Under the pieces are notes generated by a model. It saw only the letters and a list, made by a program, of their open reading frames with translations, was not told the DNA's origin and searched no databases. From Topomyia yanbarensis (taxonomy: Eukaryota; Arthropoda; Insecta; Diptera; Culicidae): a stretch of DNA of 64,000 bases. Below, in pieces: positions 34,134 through 46,400 of the stretch (the stretch's first letter is position 1; each line of letters opens with the position of its first letter). A program made the position numbers and the translations under genes. The DNA lies in NCBI RefSeq assembly GCF_030247195.1, contig NC_080670.1, positions 44,964,194 through 45,028,193 on the forward strand. The letters run 5' to 3'.

Positions 34134-37100
34134 TTTTTTGTTTTTTTAAATGTTTTTTGTATTTACACAATAACCGAGTTAGTGGTTAGTGGCAAAAATG
34201 TGTATCAAATCGAGAACTCTTTGCAACTTTTATAACACTGATCTACAAAATCAAACAAAAAAAAATTGGGTGCAGGGCTGTGATAGTAGTTTTTAGGGTA
34301 AATCGGGTGCGCTGAGTTCAAAAATGATCATAGTTTTTACCGCTGTGCTTCTGTTTTGAGATTTCTCCATTAATTTGTTTTTTTACTAGGTAGTGTTTTA
34401 ACTTTTTACCGAAAATTTGACATTAAGCCAAATTCAAAATGCTGCCATTTCGAAAGTTCTTAATGGATTTCAATCAACAATAGCTGTAAGCGTCTTCTTT
34501 CAGACAAAAAAAAATTCAGGCTAAACAGACGAAAATTTTCGGAGTTCTGATCAATTTGCCTAATTTTTTTTTCAATTTGTTTATTTGATAAGGCACGTAT
34601 GCGTTAGCTTAAAGGTGCCATTTTTTCATTGTTTTACATTTTGAATTTCTTAAAACTAGGGGGTTACACATTTCAATATTATTTTGTTTTGTATAATGAA
34701 ACTAAAAAAAAAACTTTACAGCTAACTTATACATATAAAAGAGGGTATAATATAATATTCGTAAGATTTGGGGGACGGGTCATTTTGTGTGTTCTTTGTA
34801 TAGTAATTAACTTTATGATTTTTAGAAGGGAGATTGTAGGAGAAATTAATTATTAACTAAGCGGAACAGTTTACAAGCTTATTAACTAGAAATAACTAGA
34901 AAGAGTGGTTCAAGATTAAGGGGAATTAATTAGGGCTATTTTAAAGTAGTGGTACTGTTGGGCATTTCTTAACGAGAACAAATATTGATCAACTAAAACT
35001 AAGCACTTAAGTTTTGGGAATATATTCAAGGGGAGAAGGGGGTGAAGTCATACATCTGTGTATCAGAGACATGGGAGGGGATTTGCCTAATTGAAAAAAA
35101 TCTTCAATATCAACGCTTTTTAGTATTACTACAAACCCAGCCAACATTTTGATTCACTTTAATAAGTTGCAATTTGATTAACTGTACTCTTCAACGATAT
35201 GAATTGATTGTATAAAATGCACAAATCTCTTCTATGTGAACAAAAGTGGAGGCCATATACGTACAACAAATCGGTATAGTAGAACTATGTGATTTACGAC
35301 GAATTTTGATCTCATCATAAGTATAATACAATCATCTAGCTTATCATTTTGAGTTTATATATGATCAACTTTACAATCACACATGAAGGTTTATGCAGCT
35401 TAAGGTCCCCGATGTGGTAACAAGAAGTATTTTTTTTGAATAATATGAATAATAATAATAAAAAATCAGGATGAAATTTCCATAATTCTGTTATAAGACA
35501 CAGTTACGCCCACACTGGTAGATATGCTTTTCATGGGTGAGGTTGGAGTTACTGGAACATCAATTATTAAAATTACCTGCTACGATTTACTTCCAGTTTC
35601 GAACCTGAGATCTTCGTATTCCCAGTATAGCCGCTATGTACTCTTCTATTTATTACACTGTCAAGCAACGATTATATTTGATCATTTTTATCGTTTCGTG
35701 ATTACGATCTAAAAATACCATAATCCAACCTAAATATGGCACTCCAATGATACCTTCTATACCTGTCAAATCACAACCTACATTCTGTACTCAAGCCATT
35801 TTTTATTGCTCAAATATTGAACTAGTCTGGCAGAGAATTTGCGAAGTGCTATAAGGAGGTGACTATTTTTTGAACGATTTTGCAGTTTAATCGAATTGCA
35901 AATTAATTTCTTTACAATGTTTCAAGATTGTCTTTAGGGGAGACTGTATTGTAACTCAAAGGCGGATCAGAATACATTAATCGAATATACTAGAAAGTTG
36001 TGTAGTTTTATCTAAACAGAAGTTTCTTTAACACAAAAAAATAAATTGGACATGTGTTACCGAATTTTTACCGATTTAAAGAAAAAAATCTCAGAAGAAC
36101 TGAAGAAGATTTATTTTCCAAATTTTCAAACTTTTATACAATTGATAAAGTTTCCCACTGCATACTATACTTTTGCATACAGAAATACAGGAGAATGTCA
36201 ATTATATGAATACGCTATGATTGAGCTGATTTTTTTGTTCAACTATATTTGTACTAAAGTTTGCTGAAATAGATGCTATGGGTTCACTTGATCCCTTCAA
36301 ATTCGTGGAGATTTGATCCCCTTCGCCATGTTTCATACACACTACTGAAAATAACCAAATTCACACCAGAACAATTGAAGTCATATCCCGCATAAATGTG
36401 TACCATATGCCAACCGTTACATTAAACGTCTCAAAACCATTTTCAATATGGTTCGCTCAACGATAGATTAACCATTGCCTTGTACAATATCAAACATAAC
36501 CAGTATCGTTTTTCCATACTCGACCATACAAACAACGGGTTGTTAAGAACAGTCACCATATCAAAATGTGCTGTTTTCCATATACATTTTGACAGCATAC
36601 CATTCATGAACCATACCGATTATGGTGACATAAATATTTTGAATCTAGCGATGCATAAAATATTTGGTGGAGAAAAAAAATTCCCTTTTTCAATTCTATC
36701 GATTGATAGAAGTTTATTTTGTTACACGCCATGTTCTGAAGAAAGCTTCGTTGACACTAAGTGGACTGACGCTTTATCCAATTGAGCTATCACCGCATTA
36801 TTGGAAGACGAGGGTTTTTGACCATGTTAAACTACAGAATTTCGTTAGTAGCATAAACAGATATAAGAAGAACAAAGACCACCTAGAGCAATATTAACCT
36901 CTGCCACAAAAGCATAATGTAGTATAAAAATCTCCAATATAGTATACGCGGAAGGTATTGGAAATTGTTACTAAATAATTATGGTAGTATAATAGTTGAA
37001 TTATAATGGTGGAATGTATCAGTAGTATTCCCTATATGGTGAGTATTATATGAATAGTCAGGAAATGGTTCCGAAGTTTTCTGGAATGGTATTTATTCAT

Positions 37101-37374
37101 ACGGGATTGTTGCCATAAAATAACAAAAAAACTGTCAAAAATGAACGCTTCATCATACAAAAACTTAACTGTAAATGTTTACTACAGCATAAGTAGCAAC
37201 CATGCATCCCACATTTGACGTTCCTCAACCATAATAACGACAGCTTTCAAATCATTGCACAGAGATTTGGGAAATTCGTAATAAAAATCAGGTGAGAGAT
37301 GGATAATATGTAGTAACAAAAATAGTAAATCACAACAATTTAATCAATACCACAATACATTTATAACATTGAAT
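34134..37374. other. 3.2 kb AT-rich region, no supported gene
   Basis: The frames present (for example 34629-34856, 36046-36267, 36480-36785) are AT-biased, lack family motifs and have no splice context. No tRNA or TIR element was found by eye. Confidence 0.5.
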
Positions 37375-37730
37375 GGGGTTAGGTATCTATTTTTGCTCTA
37401 TTAGGGAGGGTACCACATTATTTCATTATTAATTTTATTATTTCAGCTTCTTTGCTTTGTTATTAGGAGCCATTTTTTTATTTGGATTATGGAGGTTTTA
37501 GCCTTAAGGTCATTCGCCTCTTATTAAAAGCCAATATAATAACAAAATTGTCTTGAGAATGGTGAAAATCTTCTGTTTGAGCACAGCAAAAACTCTAATC
37601 GAGTACCCCAATTATCGCAACACCATTTGAGCCAATGCGTTGAGCAAATATGGCAGACGCTGTTCTAACCAAAGGCTTCAGATTGGTAGGATGACAATAG
37701 AAACAGGGTAAAAATAGGCTTATTACCCTA
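37375..37730. mobile_element. MITE, TAGGGTAATGAGCCTATTTT family, copy 3
   Basis: The right end AAAAATAGGCTTATTACCCTA is a good TIR. The left end is diverged (TTAGGTATCTATTTTTGCTC). The interior shares GAGCCAATGCGTTGAGCAAA and the AACCAAAGGCTTCAGATTGG block with copy 1. Confidence 0.7.
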
Positions 37731-38184
37731 CATGCTCTTTTAAACACGTTTTCAAAAAATAATCAAGTGTCCCCAAATTAGGGATCGAATCTCCACTAAT
37801 CAAAGAATTTTCCATTTTTTTGTTGTTTTCCAAAAATGCTCATAGCTCATGTCCAGTATAATATTTCCATGTAATTTTTTTATGATTATCAGTCAACCCT
37901 AGAAACAATATAAAACTACAAAAAATACATAGTTTTTTTTATCATTCCACGGAGTTGGATTGAAAAATAAAAAAGGGGATCAAGTCTCCCCAGTCTCCCC
38001 TATTATTCCGCATGTACAATTTTGTTTTAAGTTGTAGTAGACTAATAAATAACTTTAAGTCAACATTGTATTTCGATCACAGATTTGCATTTTATGTGAA
38101 CTTTTTACAACAAAACATAATTTTTGCTTGCACTATTTGTAATTTTGATTTAGTCTGTCATTATTTGTAATTTATTGTAAACTT

Positions 38185-38690
38185 TTATATACGATTGCTG
38201 GGAACACGACAAATCTTTAGAAAATCTATTAAAAATAAATGTGTTTTATAGATTTCGATGCTCTGCATTCGCAGAGCAGATGTTTCACTTTCAGATCCGC
38301 AGACGCGGCATGTATCGTTTGTAGTAAGCCTACCAAATTTCTTAAGAATATATTTACTAGGACAGTGTCCGGTAGGTAGTCCTGTCATGATGCATAGCTC
38401 TTTTTTGTTTAGTCTAAGCAACTCCAGCCTTTTTTTTCTCGTTTGGTTAGATAAATTTCTTTCATTGTCGTACTCCAACTGTTCTTTATAGTTGCATTTT
38501 GAGGGCACTCGGTGAGACTCTATAGAATGGTTCTGGGCCGAAAAAATTAGTGGAAGACCCTCTTCTTGCTAGCTCATCGGCTTTTTCGTTCCCTGAACTG
38601 TCCTGGAACCCAGTATAAATTAACATGGTTTTTCTCCGCCAATTATCGGAATGCAAGAATGGGAGTGTACTAGTTTTGAACGACATGTAG
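38185..38690 (-). pseudogene. non-LTR ORF2 C-terminal fragment with RNase H end
   Basis: A minus-strand translation reads GNEKADELARRGSS and FFGPEPF, the conserved last part of retrotransposon RNase H. After a frame change come LLRLNKKELCIMTGLPTGHC and CRVCGSESET, the Cys-rich tail seen in I/LOA-type elements. It is truncated at both ends. Confidence 0.75.
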
Positions 38691-39749
38691 GCCTATCTGG
38701 AAAAATGCAGATATTTGTGTACCGTTATTTTTATTTTAGATATATGTAAGTGGATTCTAGTATGACTTATATTTTTGCTTCAAACACTGTCGGCCAGTAT
38801 CCCATGATTTGGATCATTCTTACACTGTCTACGTGAAGCCACCATATTTCTCATTGAATCTATTCTGTTCCGGTGTGCTAGGCATAAAGTACTGAATAAA
38901 TTGAAGAATCAAAGCAAAACTAAAACGTGTTGTGAGACACCTGTCTGTCAGGCCTGCAATTACAAAAAGGATGATGTATTAATTTTTATGAAGAAAGTGA
39001 AAGGTTATGTAATGTTCCCGGATTCCGACTATGATGTGCAAATTTCTATTGTGATCGTCCTAAATTACGTTGGAGAATCCGTTCATCCGATAATGCGGTT
39101 TTCGCAGCTTATCTTACTTGCAATAATATTCGTCGAAGTAAAATGAGCCGCACATATAATATCGGTGCGCTTGCCGGATAAGTGCAAGAACTGCTTCCAT
39201 TTATGAAACACTGGATAGTCAGACGAGGGAACTTTGAAAAAGGTGGTAGAACTTCCGGATACTCCAAAATAGTTCAGACACGCGGGAACAACACACGGCG
39301 ATTAAAACTATTGAAGTGACCTAAGATTTTTGCAGTTATATCTTTGATAGATTTCTATAACTTACCTAATGTGGTTTTGCCATTTTGGGTTCCGTTTTGA
39401 AGATATTAGAGAATTTTTTTTAAAACTAAAAAAAATCCCTGTATTTTGCCGGATGCCAAATTTCCCGTCATCATTTTTACATGCGTGCCATCTGTGGGTC
39501 AATCACGCTTTGATTCGCCAATACATTGTATAAATACCTATTCGTATTTACTTCTTGAATGCACATCCCAATAAATATGCAGGCATCTACGGCTGGATGT
39601 TGTTGGCTCGAATCAAAACTTGTCGAAAGTAAACAAAGTTCATTTCATATCGTCAACCTGGCGCCCAGGTGGTAAAATCGTTAGAATTCAACGGGGTGCT
39701 GGAGCGTTGCCAGAAAATTTTTATTTCAGGATTAAATTTTACTAAACTT
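38691..39749. other. intergenic, no gene seen
   Basis: No gene, RNA or defined repeat is recognised. Confidence 0.5.
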
Positions 39750-39829
39750 CCCAGTTAAGCTCAGCCGGAATGCTGGCTGGTTCTAATTCGTATCCCGGCT
39801 CCGGTGACACAACCGATTCTAGTTAGAAT
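39750..39829. repeat. half of a palindromic foldback element (copy 5)
   Basis: Matches the left half of the 4648-4815 family from CCCAGTTAAGCTCAGCCGG to the central GATTCTAGTTAGAAT, and stops there. Confidence 0.8.
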
Positions 39830-39834
39830 GTGTA

Positions 39835-40400
39835 AGGGGTACCATTTCGATGCGGCTTAGCCGCATAATCAAGGCCTAGGAACCGAAGCGGCGCAAAGCC
39901 GCTGAGGATCCGGTCTGGCCACCGACCCGCCGTCGGAAGCAAGCGAACCTGTGATCCACTCGTTTGCCCGGCTTTCTCAAAGATAGGGGCTATCCCTAGT
40001 TTAAGTCCGACTGAGCGGTAGCGAAGTCGGACAGCACGCGCAAAAGCGATGTGGCGTAGCCACATTGGGTGGTGGACACAAAATAAAATTGGCAACGCTA
40101 GCAAAATGTAAACACAAATGAACACTCCGGATGAACCTATCGTCAATTGACATTTCGACGAGTTTTGATTCGAGTCAATAATATGGGCCCTATATTCATC
40201 CGGAGTGTACATTTGTGTTTACACTTTGCTAGCGTTGCTAATTTTATTTTGATTCCATCACCCTAACTAGCGATAGCCCCTATGTTTGAGCAAGTCGGGC
40301 AAACGAGTGGATCGCAGGTTCGCTTGCTTCCGACGACGGATCAGCAGCTATCGCCCGGCGGATTCTCAGCGGCTTAGTGTCGTATCGGACCAGCCCATGG
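39835..40400. mobile_element. long imperfect inverted repeat (MITE-like)
   Basis: The inner arms 40084-40135 and 40196-40248 are near-perfect (ACACTCCGGATGAA, ACGCTAGCAAA and complements). The outer arms contain CAAACGAGTGGATC and CTTCCGACG, and their complements in 39915-40000 and 40295-40345. A piece of the same family lies at 55905-56035. Small GC-rich hairpins (GATGCGGCTTAGCCGCAT) mark one arm. The minus-strand frame across 39823-40212 is a by-product. Confidence 0.7.
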
Positions 40401-41218
40401 TTACACATCAAACAACGTTGTGAAAAATCATTGATGTATGTTTGATCAGAATTAATCGGAATGTTTAAAGAAAATTCTTTCTAGAACAGCGGAAGTCTAC
40501 TACGAAAGCAAGTTGGTTTTTCATTCATTGTTGACTTGGATCCCTAAAGACAAAATTGTACGAAATCGTATATTTTCAATGTATCAAAGCGAGATAATTC
40601 GCTGAGAACAGGTTTTTTAAGCATGTCCGTCGTGATAAAAAATATGTTTGAAGAAACCTACATATATATCAGCATTAAATTAATCTGCTGATTAGCTACA
40701 AGTTCGCACATAATATAAGGTAAAGATTAGTTTGGATTATTTTACTATGGTAACAACGATCATTGTTATAAAAACGACGCATATATTGACGTCGTTATGT
40801 TTGTAATGTGTCATTTGATTTCACCATTCAACTGTCACCATGGCAGTGAACCGTTTTCATTGAGGGGTCGCACTTGAATGGTACATGAAAATCGCTGACC
40901 ACTATATCTTGAGTTTATCTTTGATGATGCCATTTTCGTTTTTGACAGGGCACTAAACCGGTGTAGTCGGTGCTATACTCATTCAAACTTGTGTGTAATC
41001 AGTCTATTTCTTTTTTTGAAATCATTAAGCTCCCATATTGCTTTACCTGATTGAACTGAAACAGCTCTGCGGTGATTGTAGAGGTACGGTAAAAGTAGAA
41101 AACGAATATAAACTATGCGCATGTGCATGCATGCTCGGGTCAATTGAAAAAAAGTTATTTTTAGATCCCTGTTTAAATGAGCACAGAAGGAAAAGCATGT
41201 GGAGTTTTAGGCTACACA

Positions 41219-41514
41219 TTCGACTGGGAGTTTGGCGCCTCCTGTAACGTGGCTACTCACGAGTCGGGTTACGGACTGACTTGAGGAGCGGGGCTCACTG
41301 TGTACTTGGAAGTCCATGTTGACGCGACGTCCGCAGAAGCTAATTGTCAATGTGGGTAAAACTAGGGGCCCGATGCCAATCTAAAGATTGGATAAAAGAT
41401 GAACCGAACGGGGTGGATGAAAACCAGCAGCTAAAAATCTCCGCGGTAAGCAGTAGTGGAATCGCGTCCCGGAGTGGACTTCCAGTGCCAGTCACACTGA
41501 GTCACACCGTAATC
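41219..41514 (+). repeat. dispersed 300-bp repeat, copy C
   Basis: Same ends as copies A and B (CGACTGGGAGTTTGGCGCC and GTCACACCGTAATC), but more diverged and with small deletions. An A-rich run follows. Confidence 0.8.
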
Positions 41515-41826
41515 TTTTTGAAAAAAAAATTCTAACCTTTCGCCTTTTCATATTGCCAGCCGGAGATAATGTAATTACTCTGAAAACCGACTTTTTAATA
41601 GAGGCCAAGTCCACTCGACTCAGTTCGTCGAGTTTGGAAAATGTCTGTGTGTGCGTGTATTTTTTTTTAATAAGCCGGCACTGTGTAGGACCCTCTTTCG
41701 TATCTAACCACTCAAACACTTCTTACTCTTTTTCTGCTATTCTCCCCACAGAACCTCATCAAAGTATTACTTGGTGGGGGGATCATAGAGCTTTTATCGT
41801 ACTTATTACCGCAAGCCATTTAGCTT

Positions 41827-42095
41827 CGGCTTCCGTAAGCCATTTAGCTCCTAGCTTTTTCACGATCTATTCGGATAGTTACCGGCGGTGAACTCACCCT
41901 TGTTCCGACTGAGAGTTCCTCGGCGGCGGAATTTCTCTCGAAACCGATACCCGTTTCCTTGAGCTCCCAGCTTTATCGAGATCTACTCGAAAATTTCCCT
42001 GATGTGAATCTACTCCACACCGACTGTGAATTCACCGGCGGTGTATTTCTCCCGACACCGATGCTCGTTTTCGGGTGTCATTTAGTGTTTATAAG
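41827..42095 (+). repeat. degenerate tandem duplication, about 131-bp unit
   Basis: Unit 1, from TAGCTCCTAGCTTTTTCACG, is repeated as GAGCTCCCAGCTTTATCGAG 131 bp later. Both units contain a CGGCGGTGAA or CGGCGGTGTA and an ACCGAT(A/G)C block. Confidence 0.6.
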
Positions 42096-42099
42096 CTTA

Positions 42100-43413
42100 A
42101 TGTCAGTCACTTCAGCGTGCAATTTAAGGGGAGATTCTCCTGAATTCGGTAGAAACTCGAGCAATATTTGAGAATTTGTTGTGGAAAAATGATAAAACAT
42201 ACGAACTTCTGCTTTTGATTCGTTATTTATCGATAATTAGAGAATGGCGGATCTTGTCAGCCTCTGCGCGCGGCAGCATCGTCCTATTTGGTCAAGTGTA
42301 GGGCCTTTCGTAGTAAACTGAAATGAGAAATAAATATAATTTATTAAAATTGATAAAATTTCCTGTGACTTACACCTAATTTTAATTAATTTTAATGAAA
42401 AAAAACACAATTTTATAGACGTTAAAGACAGAGTGAAATTTGTTTCTCTTCTTACTGTAATCTCGTTTTTATAAAAAAATTTCATGCCAATGCTAGGTAT
42501 AAGTCAGAACTTCCATACATTTTTTTGAATAAAGAAAATCAGATCAATAGAACAAGACCTATTGTTGACGTTAGTAGAAAAAAACATTGTTTCGAGAAAA
42601 GCGGCATTTTGAAGACGCCATTTTGAAATTTCGAAAAAAAAATCATTGAATAACTAACAAAAGAACATAAGCAAAAGTTCGGAGTCCTTTCATTTTTCCA
42701 CAAAAAATAATCAAATATTGCTTTCATTTTCCGCCGAATCCAGGAGAAAGTCCCCTTAATTGCCTCTATTTATGTATTTATGTGTATGCCCTAAAACCAG
42801 TTTGGCTAAGGTAACAAACCAATTCAATCAAAATAACAACATAAATAGTAGCATGAAAATGTAAATTTCGTGGATGTAATAAACTATATAACGCGTACGA
42901 TAAATAATAAGCGTAATGAGGATACTTTCGTGAAATAATTTTCTGAATCAATGAGAAAGCCTCAATCGCACCTATCGGTGGATTAAAACATCTTTTTGCA
43001 ATACTTGGCACACATAACAAAAAATACAGCGACATTGATCACACGAACGACTATTCGTCTAAACGCCCCTTCGATAATCACAATAATGCCTTTGCCCTTT
43101 TCGACCAGGTCAACAACAGATCGATCCCACTAACTACCATCACGTGACTACACCTCCGTCCACCAAGAGTACAGCGTTCCTACAGGTGCTACGTCATAGT
43201 TCGCGTGTACCATAGTATCTATGGAGGGGCAAAAAATACACAACTGCGTGTAAAATATACATACAATAAACCAAAGGACCAATAGCCGCTATTGGTGTAA
43301 CGGGTTCCTTACCTGTTGTCCAGTCTTTTTTCCCACTTCGACTAAAACAGATGCAAATAACGCTTTAGTGTTTGGGCTCTAGAAAATCAATAACTGAATA
43401 GCTTAATACAAGA
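42100..43413. other. intergenic upstream of the REJ-like gene
   Basis: No gene is supported. A promoter for the downstream gene is presumed just before 43414, but no clear TATA box was seen. Confidence 0.4.
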
Positions 43414-46400
43414 ATGGTTCACTACTCGATTACTATTATCGTCGTTGCTGTACTGTTTTTAATAAGTACCCAGAATTCAGCTTCTGTAAGTGCCGCAAAA
43501 CATATCGAGAGATTGGAAACGTTTTTCTCATGGCCTACTTCCAGCAACAACCAGATTTTCGTATCCTAGCGCCTAAATTCATATGCGCTCGTTCAGAAAC
43601 ACAAAGTAATCACACTGGACCGGATGATAAAAAACACCGACAAATAACAATTAAGTAAAGTTTGGTTTAACATAACACATGAGAGACGTATTTCACTCAG
43701 CTCTTACTTCTGGTAGAATCAATTTAATTGCACAGTACATGCATAAGTTATCACTATTTAATTTTTATAACTTTAATGATTTATTCACACCTCACCAATG
43801 ATTCTCAGTCGCACGTCACAAAAATTCTCCTCTGTCCAAGCCAATGTTTCTTAGCTGTCCATTTTCACAAGAAAAACACAACATAAGAAATCCATTTTCT
43901 TCCCCACACCGCATGCAGTCTCCAGACGAAGGGTGGCCAGCGACTACACTACCGAGTGACCGTGCTGTTTACTCTGCTAGATGGGTTCATCAGTCAACGG
44001 CACACGATACAGCTCTGGCGAAGTGTTCGACAACTGGAACAACGGCTGCGGAAACAACGGGAACAGATCGCGGACAACAATCAGATCATCATCCCACATG
44101 ATGACCTAGTTGCTGGGGTGATCTATACGTTCAACATCGTCGGCATAGACGACGCTGGAACGATGAGTGATGGTCAGAACTTTACGATAACGTACCGTGG
44201 GAAGAATGCCCGCACTTCTGTCGATCAGGTTGGTTCATCGTCCAGCAATGATGTGTCGTTATTATTGCTTGGTGCAGAGGTCAGCTATTCGGATGTGCCT
44301 TATTTGCTGACTGCGAAACTGATTTTTTGTAAACCTAGGAACGATTACAAGGTAAGTCGCTGACAGTGATGTTAAGAAGAGTATAGGAAAACTGATCTTT
44401 CCAGGTGAAATGGATGGCGCCTGGAGTTACAGACGCTACCGGAAGCCTTACTACCCAATCAAATATGCTTGCGATTCCTGCCGGAGTTTTGGTTCCTGGT
44501 ACAAGCTACGAGCTAACTGTAACGGTGATTGACTCGGGAAATGGGGAAGCTATTGCTGGAGCCAAAATGAAGTTATCCATTCTGAAACGTGTCACGAAAG
44601 GAATTTTATATCCCGTAGAGGCAATTACCGGATTTGCTCAGTCTACGGAAATTAAAGCTGCATTCAACCGGGCTTTGGATTCTAATGTTACATGGAGCTG
44701 TGAAGATAGCAATGGAGATCTAAGTTGCTCGCAGGATTTGATTGTGTCGGCCAGTGCAGTTTCTGTTTTATTCATCAAGGAATCGAGGTTAGTAAATATG
44801 AATTTTATCAAGTGTACTCTCTGATGGTCTCTAACTCTCGTTTGCACATTGCAAAGTGGCTGCTCGGCACAGTGATCTGCAACGCCAAAATTATGAACTA
44901 CACACCAAACTTTGGTTGTCGATTTCAACAAAATATTGCTGAATTTTCATCAGCTGAAACCCGGTCAGCGTGGCAAGCAGAAAGTTAGCAAAAGTTGAGC
45001 AAAGCGATATTGATGCTGGCAGAGTTTCTGCGAGCATTTTGCACGATTTGTGCGAGAATTCTGGCAACGAATTCGCTGAAATGCAACAACCGTTTCTGAC
45101 AGAAGCGGTTAAACCAACCGATGCTGCTCTCTTTTATCCAGAATCCAGTCAGAAATGTACGGCCAAGATCTCTACACGCTTCCTGCCACATCTTTGTCAG
45201 ATATTTTGCTCGATTCGTGCTAAATTCTACCAAATTGCACAGTTTATGTCCGAGTTATGCCAGGCTTTTGCTCGGTTCCTGTCAAAATTTGCCAGAAAAC
45301 GCGAGCGAAACCGAGTTCGCCCTAGCTCAACTAAACCGACAGGATACGCGCAGAAATCTGACAGGGCTGCCAAACCAAGACTTACAAAAATCTAGCAGAG
45401 CGATCTCTGCAAGAAAATTTGCTCACTGGGAAGTTTCAGCAATACAAGATGCCGAAAAATCGGCAATTTGACTTGAACCTGTTTGACAGATTCGCTTTGC
45501 TGAAAATTTAGTAATTCAAGTTGTCAAATTGACAGCGCAATTACCGGATTTACAGCAATCCAGTCCGGTATACTGAGAATTCGGCAATTGGGCTGTCAAT
45601 TTGACAATTTGAGTTACTGAATTTTCAGCAAAGCGAATCTGTCAAACAGGTTCAATTCAAATTGCCGAATTTTCGGCATTTTGTGTTGCTGAAACTTTTA
45701 GCTGATGAAAAGTCAATAAACTTTTGCTAATATTCGGTGAAAAAATTTGGTGTGTACATAGAGGCAAACCATCGAAATATTCACAGGGTGTCTTCGGAGG
45801 AATTGTTCGTATATGAATTCCCCGCAATCTGATAAAAATGATAATTAGGAATGGCTTACTATGATCGAGCTGAAACATACACTTTGTATACTGACGAGAT
45901 GGAAAGTTGGTGTCTCGAAGTATTTGAGCAAAGAATAGACCAACTAGGTACCTGCTACCATGTCGTAAGAGGCGACTAACAACAGGAGGCGTCCCTGAGT
46001 TGAGGTCTTGGTACCGAAGACTGAATTTGACTAAAGGGACTTAAAAATGTTAACCACGCTCGGAGCATTATGGGCTTTGCCTTTTTTCTGGTTGGCAAAT
46101 CTCTATGGAAATGGATATTTATTTCTTCACAGACCGTGGAATCGAAGTTATGGGCATGTCTCAGGTTCAGCTTTTCTGATCCGCTGATGGTGATTATAAT
46201 ACAACATATTTGAGCTCTGCCGGATGTTGTACAAAAATGGCGAAAGACAAAGTTTCAGGTTCTCTCAACGATAAATTAATTTCCGGTATTAACGTGCAGC
46301 AACTCATCACAGTTCAGTTGTGGAAATACACAACAAAAGCTTCTGTTTTAGCAATCTTCCGTGATTTGTTTTGTTTCACGGAAGCGTACGCGTTGTTGTA

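Noticed and set aside
39823..40212. 129-codon minus-strand frame
   Set aside because: It runs along one arm of an inverted repeat with GC-rich hairpins; no domain, and explained by the repeat.
44970..45395. 141-codon open frame on the plus strand inside intron 3 of the REJ-like gene
   Set aside because: It coincides with the repetitive interior of a MITE (44897-45758), has internal degenerate repeats and no domain, and the complementary strand is open as well.
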